Of a DNA stretch of 64,000 nucleotides, positions 39,534 through 48,613 are shown one piece after another. The stretch's first letter is position 1. The number at the start of each line of letters is the position of its first letter. The translations under genes and the position numbers were made by a program. The notes under the pieces are model-generated. The model did no database searches and was not told the origin of the DNA. It saw nothing but the letters and a program-made list of their open reading frames with translations. The DNA comes from Haliscomenobacter sp033763495. GTDB lineage: Bacteria > Bacteroidota > Bacteroidia > Chitinophagales > Saprospiraceae. The stretch is from NCBI RefSeq assembly GCF_033763495.1, contig NZ_JANRKL010000193.1, positions 12,872 through 76,871 on the forward strand, in the 5' to 3' direction.

Positions 39534-41813
39534 ATGTTCAAGCATTTACTGTTTGTCACCCTGAGCTGTTTGTCCTTACTCACACTACAGGCTCAAAAGG
39601 CCATTACTCTGGAAGATATTTGGAAAAAATACACCTTCTCCACGCGTAGTGTACCAGGCTTTACTTTTCAGAATGATGGTCGCCATTACACCAAACTCGA
39701 CCGCAACAAAATTATCCAACTGGACCTGACCACCGGAGCAACCACCGCTACCATTCTCGACCCGGCCACCCTGAGCAATAACGTACAAATTGAGGAATAC
39801 CAGTTTAGTGCCGATGAAAGCAAAATCCTGCTGGCTACTGGCATTGAACCTATTTATCGCCACTCCAGTCGAGCCACCTTTTATGTGTACGACCGCAACC
39901 AAAAACAACTGACCCCTTTATTCGCGGAGGGGAAAGTGATGTACGCCAGTTTTTCTCCAAAAGCGGATAAAGTGGCTTTTGTATACAAAAACAACCTATA
40001 TTACAAGGAACTAGCTTCGGGAAAAACCACCCAAATCACCAAAGATGGTGCCCTCAATGCGATCATCAATGGCGCTACGGACTGGGTATACGAGGAAGAG
40101 TTTTCGATGGACAAAGGTTTCGCCTGGTCGCCTGATGGCAGCAGCATTGCCTTTTTTCGTTTCGACGAGCAGGAGGTGCCTCAATTTACCTTAACCAATT
40201 TTGAGGCGGGTATGTATCCCGATTATGTGACGTTTAAGTACCCTAAAGTTGGGGAAAAGAACTCCAAAGTTGGCATCCACATCTACAACCTCAGCACAGG
40301 CCGGACCGTAAAAACCGAAACCGACCCTGCCACGGAATACATCCCTCGCATCAAATGGACCAATGACCCCAATAAACTCAGCATCTTTTTGCTCAACCGC
40401 CACCAAAACCAACTGGACCTGGTGTTTGCGGATGCCACCACAGGCAAAACCCAGCTCATCTTGCAAGAGGACAGCAAATACTACGTGGACATCCACGACA
40501 ACCTCAGTTTTTTGCAGGATGGCAAACACTTCATCTGGAGCAGTGAAATGGATGGCTGGAACCACCTCTATCTTTATGAACTGAGCGGCAATATGGTGCG
40601 CCAAATAACTAGCGGCAAATGGGAAGTGAGCAGTTATTATGGGGTGGATGAAAAAACGGGAACCCTATACTATCAGGCAGCCGAAAATTCAGCTTTAGAG
40701 CGGCAGGTCTACCAAATTGGGCTGGACGGCAAAAACAAAAAGCCGCTGTTTGCCGAAAAGGGTTGGGCCGAAGCTCAATTCAGCCCTACCTTTTCCTATT
40801 ATGTGATCGATCATTCCACGGCCAATGCGCCAAGCACCTACACCGTTTTTGACCAAAAAGGCAGTAAAATTCGGGTAATCGAGGACAATGTTTTTGTCAA
40901 AAATCTACAAAAGGAATACAACGTACAGCCTGTGGAGTTTTTTGCTTTCAAATCCCGGGCAGGAGTAGACCTTAATGGCTGGATGATCAAACCTGCCAAT
41001 TTTGACCCCACCAAAAAACACCCCGTTCTGATGTTTCTCTACGGTGGCCCCGGCAGCCAGGAGGTAAAAGACAGTTGGCGTGGCCAGAACTACTGGTGGT
41101 TCCAACTATTGGCCCAAAAAGGCTACATCATTGCCTGTGTAGACAATCGAGGCACGGGTGGCCGTGGTGAAGAATTTAAAAAAATGACCTACCTGCAATT
41201 GGGCAAATACGAAACGGAAGATCAAATCGACGCCGCCAAATATCTGGGCAACTTGCGCTATGTGGATCAAGGGAAGATTGGCATTTTTGGTTGGAGTTAC
41301 GGGGGCTACATGTCTTCGCTCTGTTTGTTCAAAGGAGCAGGCACCTTCAAAGCCGCCATCGCCGTAGCACCAGTGACCAACTGGAAATGGTACGACAACA
41401 TCTACACCGAGCGCTACATGCGCACGGTACAAGAAAACCCTAATGGATACAAAGACAATTCCCCGATCAACTTTGTAGACCAACTAAACGGAGAATACCT
41501 GCTGGTACACGGCATGGGTGACGACAATGTCCATTTTCAACACACCGCCGAGCTGGTCAATGCGCTGGTGGATGCCGACAAACAGTACGACACCTATTTT
41601 TACCCCAATCGCAACCATGGCATTTATGGGGGCAACACCCGCTTTCACCTGTACACCAAAATGACGCAATTTCTGGACGATAAACTGAAAGGACCTGAGC
41701 AAAAACCGAATGGCGCCTATGCCCGGGAAGCATTGGACCGGGATATCACCAAGTTTCGCCAGCAACCGATTAAGCCCAAAATAACGCAACAACAACCACA
41801 AATCAAGCAATAA
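39534..41813 (+). CDS. Dipeptidyl peptidase IV (S9 family)
   Basis: A 759-residue secreted serine peptidase that releases dipeptides, typically Xaa-Pro. Signal MFKHLLFVTLSCLSLLTLQA, then the DPP IV beta-propeller (WVYEEEFSMDKGFAWSPDGSSIAFFRFDE) and the catalytic alpha/beta-hydrolase domain, with Ser about 588 in GWSYGGY, Asp about 663 in GMGDDNVHFQ and His about 695 in NRNHGIYGG. The ATG at 39534 begins the signal; the frame is open 30 bases earlier. The C-terminal PIKPKITQQQPQIKQ tail is low-complexity. Part of protein nutrition in the envelope. Class certain. Confidence 0.95.
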   Translation: MFKHLLFVTLSCLSLLTLQAQKAITLEDIWKKYTFSTRSVPGFTFQNDGRHYTKLDRNKIIQLDLTTGATTATILDPATLSNNVQIEEYQFSADESKILLATGIEPIYRHSSRATFYVYDRNQKQLTPLFAEGKVMYASFSPKADKVAFVYKNNLYYKELASGKTTQITKDGALNAIINGATDWVYEEEFSMDKGFAWSPDGSSIAFFRFDEQEVPQFTLTNFEAGMYPDYVTFKYPKVGEKNSKVGIHIYNLSTGRTVKTETDPATEYIPRIKWTNDPNKLSIFLLNRHQNQLDLVFADATTGKTQLILQEDSKYYVDIHDNLSFLQDGKHFIWSSEMDGWNHLYLYELSGNMVRQITSGKWEVSSYYGVDEKTGTLYYQAAENSALERQVYQIGLDGKNKKPLFAEKGWAEAQFSPTFSYYVIDHSTANAPSTYTVFDQKGSKIRVIEDNVFVKNLQKEYNVQPVEFFAFKSRAGVDLNGWMIKPANFDPTKKHPVLMFLYGGPGSQEVKDSWRGQNYWWFQLLAQKGYIIACVDNRGTGGRGEEFKKMTYLQLGKYETEDQIDAAKYLGNLRYVDQGKIGIFGWSYGGYMSSLCLFKGAGTFKAAIAVAPVTNWKWYDNIYTERYMRTVQENPNGYKDNSPINFVDQLNGEYLLVHGMGDDNVHFQHTAELVNALVDADKQYDTYFYPNRNHGIYGGNTRFHLYTKMTQFLDDKLKGPEQKPNGAYAREALDRDITKFRQQPIKPKITQQQPQIKQ

Positions 41814-41819
41814 CCCAGA

Positions 41820-41863
41820 AGTAGTGGGGCAAAATGAGCACTTATTTCTTTATCGCCCCTAGT
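41820..41863. repeat. Dispersed 44-bp repeat, copy A
   Basis: AGTAGTGGGGCAAAATGAGC at 41820-41839, then CACTTATTTCTTTATCGCCCC to about 41860. It ends GCCCC, matching its GGGGC start, so it can form a small hairpin. The reverse complement at 59253-59297 differs at only a few bases. It lies 7 bases after the DPP4 stop. Confidence 0.9.
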
Positions 41864-41890
41864 AATGGAACTTTCCATTAACTAACCGGT

Positions 41891-41898
41891 TATATTTG
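41891..41898 (+). promoter_or_regulatory. -7 box TATATTTG before smpB
   Basis: TATATTTG matches the TAnnTTTG consensus, about 62 bases before the smpB ATG. It is close to, but not in, the dispersed repeat. No clear -33 element. Confidence 0.45.
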
Positions 41899-41959
41899 CA
41901 AGCAGCGACGCATTCAGAACCAGGCTGGATGCGTCGCTGACCCAAAAGTTTGGAGAACA

Positions 41960-42421
41960 ATGAAAAAGAAAGCCGCTCCGGAAATTGTAAATCGCCGAGC
42001 AACCTTTGAATACCATTTTGACAGTCGCTACGAGGCAGGGATTGCCTTAATGGGGACAGAAATTAAATCCTACCGGGCCGGGCACCTCAACCTGAGTGAT
42101 GCCTATTGTGTGTTTGATAAAGGTGAGTTGTACATTCACAATTTATACATTGCCGAGTACGAAAACGGTACTTATTCTAACCACGTTCCCCGTCGCTTGC
42201 GCAAACTGCTCCTCCGCCGCCAGGAATTGCGCAAACTGGAACGCAAATCCAATGAAAAAGGCTACACCATTGTGCCTTACCGCGTTTACTTGAGTGAAAG
42301 AGGTTTTGTAAAAGTGGAAATTGCCTTGGCTCAGGGTAAAAAATCTTACGATAAACGGGATTCCATTCGGGAAAAAGACAACAAGCGGGAACTGGATCGG
42401 CTCAAAAAAATCAAACTTTAA
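41960..42421 (+). CDS. smpB: SsrA-binding protein
   Basis: A 153-residue SmpB, partner of tmRNA in freeing stalled ribosomes. Seen: NRRATFEYHFDSRYEAGIALMGTEIKSYRAGHLNLSDAYCVFDKGELYIHNLYIAEYENGTYSNHVPRRLRKLLL, the OB-fold core, then GYTIVPYRVYLSERGFVKVEIALAQGKKSYDKRDSIREKDNKRELDR with its basic C-terminal tail that enters the decoding site. Length is normal. The tmRNA gene itself was not found in the window. Confidence 0.97.
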   Translation: MKKKAAPEIVNRRATFEYHFDSRYEAGIALMGTEIKSYRAGHLNLSDAYCVFDKGELYIHNLYIAEYENGTYSNHVPRRLRKLLLRRQELRKLERKSNEKGYTIVPYRVYLSERGFVKVEIALAQGKKSYDKRDSIREKDNKRELDRLKKIKL

Positions 42422-42464
42422 CCTGTTTTAGGAACAAAAAAACAGGAACTCTTTTGCCCCAATA

Positions 42465-43295
42465 TTAATGCCGCTCCAAAGCAAAGTATTGCCTTAATGT
42501 AATGATTGTCCAGGCTCTTAACACCTGTTCGACATGGGCTTCCTGCTTGGCTGCAATGGCCACTAGTAGGTTTTCCTCCTCCTTTTGGAATAAGTCTCCG
42601 CTGTAAAACTCCTGCAATTTATCGTTGTATACCCGCTTTTGCACCCGCGCAGCTTTGGACCAGATTTCAAAGCCCAAATGCGCTTCAACACACAGTCGTT
42701 CCAAGGTTTGGATGTCTTTTTTCGTGGGGCTTTCCAGCCAGCAGGAAAAGGTAAAATAAAGGGAGCGCTGCTGAAGGCCCAATTCGGCATGTACCGGAAA
42801 GCGGCGACGTTTGGCCACATTGTAACCAATGACTTGTCGGTCAAAAACTACAATGTCTAAAAAATGACGGTCAGAATCGGGATGTGGAATGCTCGTGATT
42901 TGTGCCCGAGCCTGGTCAAGTGGTTTGGCCCAAATCATTTCAAATAGGCCGCTGTGGGTAAGTTGTAATGAGATCAAGGCTGAGCGCGGATTGCTGGGTC
43001 CGAATTTTGACCATACCGAATTGGCCAAGCGCTCTTTTCCCAATGCAACCGCAGTTATGCCCAAGGTCCACCAGGTATCTGCCAAACTGGCATCGAGTGA
43101 AAGGGCTTTTTTGGCATAGTACATGGCTGGTTTCCACTCTGCCCGTTTTTTGTAAATCTCCGCCAATTGCACATACGCTTCCACGACCTCTGGTGCCAGC
43201 TTAATGCAGCGCTTGTACAACTTCACGGCGTTGTACACATCGCCGCGGGCATCGTATTCGCGGGCTTGGGCGAGCAGGAGGGCGTGGTCAGACAT
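42465..43295 (-). CDS. TPR-repeat protein
   Basis: A 276-residue protein with tetratricopeptide repeats in its first half (YDARGDVYNAVKLYKRCIKLAPEVVEAYVQLAEIYKKRAEWKPAMYYAKKALSLDASLADTWWTLGITAVALGK, about 10-85), then a less repetitive second half (FDRQVIGYNVAKRRRFPVHAELG) whose fold is unknown. ATG at 43295 starts the first TPR; 69 extra bases upstream are open but look unlike protein. Convergent with smpB and divergent from the ATPase/nuclease gene. Function not predictable. Confidence 0.85.
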   Translation of the reverse strand: MSDHALLLAQAREYDARGDVYNAVKLYKRCIKLAPEVVEAYVQLAEIYKKRAEWKPAMYYAKKALSLDASLADTWWTLGITAVALGKERLANSVWSKFGPSNPRSALISLQLTHSGLFEMIWAKPLDQARAQITSIPHPDSDRHFLDIVVFDRQVIGYNVAKRRRFPVHAELGLQQRSLYFTFSCWLESPTKKDIQTLERLCVEAHLGFEIWSKAARVQKRVYNDKLQEFYSGDLFQKEEENLLVAIAAKQEAHVEQVLRAWTIITLRQYFALERH

Positions 43296-43372
43296 GGTTG
43301 TTGTTCTAGAGACCTTTCTGTTGCAATAATAGGAAATAAGTGACAGCAAGGGATAAGTTAGCAAAAATAAAG

Positions 43373-43380
43373 TAAGTTTG
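43373..43380 (+). promoter_or_regulatory. -7 box TAAGTTTG before the ATPase/nuclease gene
   Basis: TAAGTTTG fits TAnnTTTG and lies about 50 bases before the ATG at 43430. Confidence 0.4.
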
Positions 43381-43429
43381 TAGACGAAATCGGGCAGCTA
43401 AATTTAGCGAATATCGTAGCGTTAAAGAA

Positions 43430-45001
43430 ATGATCCACAAGGAATTCAATATTACCGGGACTTGTTTTCCTGAATTGCACTACATGGCAGATATCTCCCA
43501 AAAGTTCGCGCAAACCATGACAATGGTGCAGCAGGGAAAGTATTTTGTCATCAATCGCCCCCGTCAGTATGGTAAAACTACGATGCTAGAGGCTATTGCC
43601 CGCGCTTTGAGAGAAACCCAGGAATGGTTGGTTTTTAACCTTAGTTTTGAAGGTTTAGGTAGTGCGTCTTTTCAAGATGAAGCCGCATTTTGTCGCGCCT
43701 TTTTAGGGCTGATGAAGTTACAAATGACCGAATCCAATGAGGATACTTTTGCCGATTTTTTCAACACCGCTCAAAAAAACACCCACACTTTATCTGACTT
43801 ATCACAAACCATCAGCACTTTTGTCGCAAAAGCCGAGCGAAAATTGGCACTCCTGATTGATGAAGTAGATAAAAGCAGTAACAATCAATTGTTTTTAGAT
43901 TTTCTCAGTGTGCTGCGCAACAAGTACCTAAGGCGGCACCTCAAAACTGAACGTACTTTTGACTGTGTAATCCTGGCAGGCCTCCACGATGTAAAATCAC
44001 TTAAGCTCAGACTCCGACCTGATGAGGAGCAAAAATTCAATTCTCCTTGGAATATAGCTACTGATTTCACCATAGATATGAACCTCCAGCCAAATGAAAT
44101 CCAGCCGATGCTGGAAGAATACGCGAGGGATAATCAAGTGAGTTTAGAGGCAGCTTCAATTGCCGAACGTTTGTTTTACTACACTTCAGGATACCCCTTT
44201 TTAGTGAGCAAATTGTGCAAAGTCATTGCAGAACAATTGCTTCCCGAAAAACTGACCCGCAGCTGGGAAGCAATAGATGTTGAGCTTGCCGTTGCCAAAG
44301 TAGTCAAGGAAACCAATACCAATTTTGAAAGTCTGATCAAAAGCTTGGAGAATAATGCTGATTTGTACGAGTTTGTATTTAAAAATCTGGTTGAGGTAGA
44401 ATATCAAAGTTATTCGATTCATGAACCACTGGTAGCTCTGGGGTTAATGTACGGCATCCTCAAAAACGGTCAGGGAATCAGCATCCACAATCGGATTTAC
44501 GAGGAAGTGATTTATGATTACATGACTTCGAAAACCCGCTCACAGGTAAATCTGTCTGAATACAACTTGAGTAAAAATTTTATTCTGCCTGATCAACGCC
44601 TGAACATGGAGGCCGTTTTGCTGCGTTTTCAAGCTTTTATGCGCGAGCAAGACAGTCTGAAAGACCAAAACTTTCTGGAGCGCAACGCTCGGCTGGTTTT
44701 TTTAGCTTTTATCAAACCCATCATTAATGGTTCGGGTTATGATTTCAAAGAACCACAGATATCTGAAGAACGGCGTTTGGATGTGGTAATTACCTACCTG
44801 CAGCACAAATACATTGTAGAACTAAAAATCTGGCGCGGCCCCGAAGCACATGCGGATGGCTTGCAACAATTGGTCAATTACCTAGATCGGCAATCTCTGT
44901 CAACGGGATATTTGTTGATTTTTGAGCAGTTGAAGCAGAAGACTTGGGCCAGTGAGTGGGTGGAGGTAGATGGGAAAAGTGTTTTTGTGGTGCGGGTATA
45001 A
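43430..45001 (+). CDS. AAA-like ATPase fused to a PD-(D/E)XK nuclease-like domain
   Basis: A 523-residue protein of the AAA-ATPase-like type with C-terminal nuclease fold (resembling PF09820/PF08011 pairs). The N-terminal domain has a variant Walker A, NRPRQYGKTTMLEAIARAL, and LALLIDEVDKSSNNQLF as Walker B. The C-terminal part has RRLDVVITYLQHKYIVELKIW, in which Asp and Glu-Leu-Lys fit the D...ExK catalytic core. Many such proteins occur in Bacteroidota in several copies and are of unknown, perhaps defence or mobile, function. Alone in its transcription unit, followed by a terminator. Confidence 0.85.
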   Translation: MIHKEFNITGTCFPELHYMADISQKFAQTMTMVQQGKYFVINRPRQYGKTTMLEAIARALRETQEWLVFNLSFEGLGSASFQDEAAFCRAFLGLMKLQMTESNEDTFADFFNTAQKNTHTLSDLSQTISTFVAKAERKLALLIDEVDKSSNNQLFLDFLSVLRNKYLRRHLKTERTFDCVILAGLHDVKSLKLRLRPDEEQKFNSPWNIATDFTIDMNLQPNEIQPMLEEYARDNQVSLEAASIAERLFYYTSGYPFLVSKLCKVIAEQLLPEKLTRSWEAIDVELAVAKVVKETNTNFESLIKSLENNADLYEFVFKNLVEVEYQSYSIHEPLVALGLMYGILKNGQGISIHNRIYEEVIYDYMTSKTRSQVNLSEYNLSKNFILPDQRLNMEAVLLRFQAFMREQDSLKDQNFLERNARLVFLAFIKPIINGSGYDFKEPQISEERRLDVVITYLQHKYIVELKIWRGPEAHADGLQQLVNYLDRQSLSTGYLLIFEQLKQKTWASEWVEVDGKSVFVVRV

Positions 45002-45003
45002 AC

Positions 45004-45049
45004 AAAAAGCCCTTGAACATTTAAAATACAATGCTCAAGGACTTTTTAA
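45004..45049 (+). terminator. Terminator after the ATPase/nuclease gene
   Basis: AAAAAGCCCTTGAACAT (from 45004) pairs with ATGCTCAAGGACTTTTT, 15 of 17 positions, ending in five Ts. It works in both directions and separates this gene from the convergent aspS. Confidence 0.75.
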
Positions 45050-45094
45050 AACATTCAGATTAAGTAGTTCCTATAGTTCTTCGGCACCTTTTGC

Positions 45095-46855
45095 CTATTT
45101 CACTGTCACCGCCAAATTCAATTCTTTCAACTGCGCATCCGCAATCCCGGAAGGTGCATCAATCATCATATCCCTGCCCTGGTTGTTTTTCGGGAAGGCG
45201 ATAAAGTCGCGGATCGAGTTTTGGCCATTCATTACAGAGCAAAGGCGATCAAACCCAAAGGCGATACCCCCGTGTGGTGGCGCGCCAAACTCAAATGCCC
45301 CTAGCAAGAAGCCGAACTGTGCTTCTGCTTCTTCATCGCTAAAGCCCAGGAGGCTAAAGTTTTTCATTTGCAGGTCGCGATCGAAGATTCGAATCGAGCC
45401 CCCACCAATTTCGACACCATTCAACACCAAATCGTAGGCGTCAGCGCGCAAGCCTTTCAGGACATCGCGGTCGTTGGAAGCCATTTTGGCCACGTCATCC
45501 GGTTTGGGCGAGGTGAAGGGGTGGTGCATGGCGTAAAAACGCTCGGTGTCTTCGTCCCATTCCAGGAGCGGGAAGTCCAGTACCCAGAGTGGTTTGAAGT
45601 CGCCAGCTTTCATCAAGCCCATGCGGCGGCCCATTTCCAGGCGCAGTTCGCCCAATTGTTTGCGGGTTTTTTCCTCCTCACCCGCCATGATGAGCATCAA
45701 GTCGCCCGGTTTTGCGTCCAGATGGTTCGCCCAATCGCGGAGTTGATCTTCGCTGAAAAATTTGTCAACGGAAGACTTTAAGGTTCCGTCGGTATTGTAA
45801 CGAACGTACACCAAACCTTTGGCACCGATTTGGGGGCGTTTTACCCACTCGGTCAGTTCGTCGACCTGCTTGCGCGTGTAATCAGCCTGACCTGTAGCAT
45901 TGATGCCAACTACCAGTTCAGCGCTGTCAAACACGACAAATCCTTTCCCTTTGGTCAGATCAGTCAAATCAGCGAAAGGCATGCCGAAGCGCAAATCGGG
46001 CTTGTCAGAACCATACAGGCGCATGGCGTCATCATAAGACATCCGGGGGAAATCGCCCAATTCCAGCCCTAGCGTATGCAGAAACAAGTGACGGGTCAGC
46101 GCCTCGAAGGTATTCAAAATGTCTTCACGAGTGACAAAGGCCATCTCGCAGTCGATTTGCGTAAACTCCGGCTGACGATCGGCGCGTAAATCTTCATCCC
46201 GGAAACACTTCACGATTTGGAAGTAACGGTCAAAACCAGCTACCATCAAAATCTGCTTGAAGGTTTGAGGAGATTGGGGCAAAGCGTAAAACTGACCGGG
46301 ATTCATGCGGCTGGGCACCACAAAGTCGCGCGCACCCTCTGGTGTACTTTTGATCAAAAAGGGCGTTTCGACCTCAATGAAGTTTTGATCAGACAAAAAC
46401 TTGCGCACTTCCAGCGCCAGTTTGGAGCGGAAGATCAGGTTGTTTTGTACCGGACTGCGCCGCAAATCCAGGTAGCGGTATTTCATCCGGAGGTCGTCGC
46501 CACCGTCGGTTTCATCTTCAATGGTGAAAGGAGGTACTTTGGAGGAATTGAGTACCCGCAGGGATTGAGTTACAATCTCAATGTCGCCAGTAGCCCGATT
46601 GGGGTTTTTATTGCTGCGTTCGCGCACGGTGCCTTCAATCTCGATGACGAACTCGCGGCCCAATTTACGAGCCTGTTCGCACAAGCTGGCGTTTTCTTCC
46701 ATGCTGAACACCAACTGGGTAATGCCGTAACGGTCTCGCAGATCCAAAAAGGTCATGGCACCAAAATCACGGGTGGTTTGCACCCATCCACTCAATTTCA
46801 CAGTCTTGCTGACATCGGCGATACGCAGGTCGCCGCAGGTATGCGTACGGTACAT
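45095..46855 (-). CDS. aspS: Aspartyl-tRNA synthetase
   Basis: A 586-residue bacterial-type AspRS: N-terminal OB anticodon domain (SGWVQTTRDFGAMTFLDLRDRYGITQLVF), class II motif 2 (FQIVKCFRDEDLRADRQPEFTQIDCEMAF), the bacterial GAD insertion in the middle, and motif 3 (FGAPPHGGIAFGFDRL). Charges tRNA(Asp). Its promoter (TTTG N22 TACTTTTG) is visible at 46875-46908 with a very short leader. Very confident. Confidence 0.97.
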   Translation of the reverse strand: MYRTHTCGDLRIADVSKTVKLSGWVQTTRDFGAMTFLDLRDRYGITQLVFSMEENASLCEQARKLGREFVIEIEGTVRERSNKNPNRATGDIEIVTQSLRVLNSSKVPPFTIEDETDGGDDLRMKYRYLDLRRSPVQNNLIFRSKLALEVRKFLSDQNFIEVETPFLIKSTPEGARDFVVPSRMNPGQFYALPQSPQTFKQILMVAGFDRYFQIVKCFRDEDLRADRQPEFTQIDCEMAFVTREDILNTFEALTRHLFLHTLGLELGDFPRMSYDDAMRLYGSDKPDLRFGMPFADLTDLTKGKGFVVFDSAELVVGINATGQADYTRKQVDELTEWVKRPQIGAKGLVYVRYNTDGTLKSSVDKFFSEDQLRDWANHLDAKPGDLMLIMAGEEEKTRKQLGELRLEMGRRMGLMKAGDFKPLWVLDFPLLEWDEDTERFYAMHHPFTSPKPDDVAKMASNDRDVLKGLRADAYDLVLNGVEIGGGSIRIFDRDLQMKNFSLLGFSDEEAEAQFGFLLGAFEFGAPPHGGIAFGFDRLCSVMNGQNSIRDFIAFPKNNQGRDMMIDAPSGIADAQLKELNLAVTVK

Positions 46856-46874
46856 AAAAAATGTTTTAGTGGCG

Positions 46875-46908
46875 CAAAAGTAAGGCTTTAGGTCATAAGA
46901 AGGTCAAA
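46875..46908 (-). promoter_or_regulatory. aspS promoter (TTTG N22 TACTTTTG)
   Basis: Minus strand TTTG at 46905-46908 and TACTTTTG at 46875-46882, spaced by 22 bases, the full Bacteroidota pattern. The start codon follows about 20 bases downstream. Confidence 0.7.
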
Positions 46909-47154
46909 ATACTTTTGGAAATGACAAATTTGAAATTGTTTTGACGCAAAACCGAATCCCGTCATAAATTTATTGCGTTTATATCAGCGGAAAGGGTTGA
47001 CTTTTGTCAGTGCGTGCTAAAAATCACCGATGTTTTTTTGCAAGGAAAATGTCAAGAAATCCAAGGTTTCTGAAATGCAATTTAGATTTCGTCCAAATAA
47101 TCGAATTACTTAATGTTGTTACAGAACCGTGACATTATTTCCCAAGCGGCATTC

Positions 47155-47162
47155 TATTTTTG
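47155..47162 (+). promoter_or_regulatory. -7 box TATTTTTG in the aspS-hemA gap
   Basis: TATTTTTG fits the consensus and would start a transcript with a leader of about 110 bases before hemA. This 423-base gap contains this box, the aspS promoter and no other recognised feature. Confidence 0.4.
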
Positions 47163-47278
47163 CATCATTCATTCAGTAGACACCGTAAGTACCGGATAAA
47201 AAGTCAATCATCCCAAACCCTTGCGAGAATTAACCGCTTAGTAATTCAACAGTGTCATTTTTTTAAGCAAACAAGGTT

Positions 47279-48511
47279 ATGTTAGACAATTACAAAATCC
47301 TTACGGTCACCCACAAACGTGTAAATTTACACAGCATCAGCGAGTTTGTGGTCAAAACCTCCGACCCCTCGGCGTTGAAAATGCGCTTGCAGGACCTTAA
47401 GGAACAATTTGGTTTGGATGAGCTTTTGTATTTGTCTACTTGCAATCGGGTGATGTACTTCTTCCACACTGAGCGCAAATTAGACCTGGTTTTTGCCGTA
47501 GAGTTTTTCAAACAAGTCAATCCACAACTCGAAGACGAAGTTTTAGGCGCGCTGGAAGACAGTGTGCAGATTCTGGAAGGTATGGATGCCCTGGAGCACT
47601 ACTTCACTGTTTCTGCTTCGATGGATTCGATGGTGATTGGAGAGCGCCAGATTTTGGGTCAACTCCGCGACGCTTACGACCAATGTAAAGAATGGGGCCT
47701 GATCGGCGACAACCTGCGCATGGCAATGGATCAGGCTGTTGCTGTTGCCAAATCGATCTACTCCAATACCCGTATCGGCGACAAACCTGTTTCGGTAGCT
47801 TCACTGGCCATTCAAAAAATGATGCGTTACCACCTCCCTAAAGAGGCGCGCATCCTGATTGTAGGAGCAGGCCAGACCAACGCATTGATTGCGAAATTTT
47901 TGGACAAGCACCATTACAGCGAAGTAACGGTGTTCAATCGCACCATTGCAAAAGCGGAAGAAATCGCCGCCATTTTTCCGCACGGTCGTGCATTTGACCT
48001 GAATGCGCTGCACAACTACCGTGAAGGTTTTGATGCACTGATTGTTTGTACAGCTGCAACTGAGCCAGTTATCACTCCCGAACTTTATCCACAATTGTTG
48101 AATGGAGAAACTGGTGCCAAGATTTTAATCGACTTATCCATTCCTCACAATATCGCCCCCGAAGTCGTAAAGAATTACGAAAACCACTACATCGAGATTG
48201 AAGGCCTGCGTGCATTGGCAAAAGAAAACCTCGCTTTCCGCGAATTGGAGGTGCAAAAAGCCAAAGCAATGCTCGAAGATTTCATCGAAGAACTGCCCAA
48301 GGTATTCCAACAACGCCGTTTGGAAATTGCCATGCGCCAGGTGCCTGTTGAAATCAAAGCCGTAAAAGATCGTGCACTGAACGAAGTATTCCACAAAGAA
48401 GTCGCACAGCTGGATACCAATACCCGTGATTTGCTGGAGCGTATGTTGGAGTACATGGAGAAAAAGTGTATTGGTATTCCGATGAAGGCAGCTAAAGAAG
48501 TGATCTTTTAG
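47279..48511 (+). CDS. hemA: Glutamyl-tRNA reductase
   Basis: A 410-residue enzyme for the first step of C5-pathway tetrapyrrole (haem, and B12 precursor) synthesis, reducing glutamyl-tRNA to glutamate-1-semialdehyde. Seen: STCNR with the nucleophile Cys55, the MVIGERQILGQLRDAYDQ stretch, NADPH-binding AGQTNALIAKF, and a C-terminal helical dimerisation region. It stands alone with its own leader and is followed by a terminator. The first ATG (47279) is taken as start. Very confident. Confidence 0.96.
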   Translation: MLDNYKILTVTHKRVNLHSISEFVVKTSDPSALKMRLQDLKEQFGLDELLYLSTCNRVMYFFHTERKLDLVFAVEFFKQVNPQLEDEVLGALEDSVQILEGMDALEHYFTVSASMDSMVIGERQILGQLRDAYDQCKEWGLIGDNLRMAMDQAVAVAKSIYSNTRIGDKPVSVASLAIQKMMRYHLPKEARILIVGAGQTNALIAKFLDKHHYSEVTVFNRTIAKAEEIAAIFPHGRAFDLNALHNYREGFDALIVCTAATEPVITPELYPQLLNGETGAKILIDLSIPHNIAPEVVKNYENHYIEIEGLRALAKENLAFRELEVQKAKAMLEDFIEELPKVFQQRRLEIAMRQVPVEIKAVKDRALNEVFHKEVAQLDTNTRDLLERMLEYMEKKCIGIPMKAAKEVIF

Positions 48512-48556
48512 CCTAAGCCGCCAATAAAGTATCTTCCATTTTGAACAATATTTACC

Positions 48557-48592
48557 ATCTCCTTTGCATTGAACATGCAAAGGAGATTCTTG
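48557..48592 (+). terminator. Terminator after hemA
   Basis: ATCTCCTTTGCAT (48557-48569) pairs perfectly with ATGCAAAGGAGAT (48575-48587) with a five-base loop, then TCTTGTTTT. Strong hairpin, modest T-run. Confidence 0.75.
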
Positions 48593-48613
48593 TTTTAATG
48601 TAGAACGGTAACC

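Noticed and set aside
42422..42446. Terminator after smpB
   Set aside because: CCTGTTTT and AAAACAGG could pair, but the stem is A/T rich and short and no T-run follows; support is too weak to annotate.
46856..47278. tRNA gene in the aspS-hemA gap
   Set aside because: No cloverleaf or T-loop GTTCGA-type motif was found on either strand.
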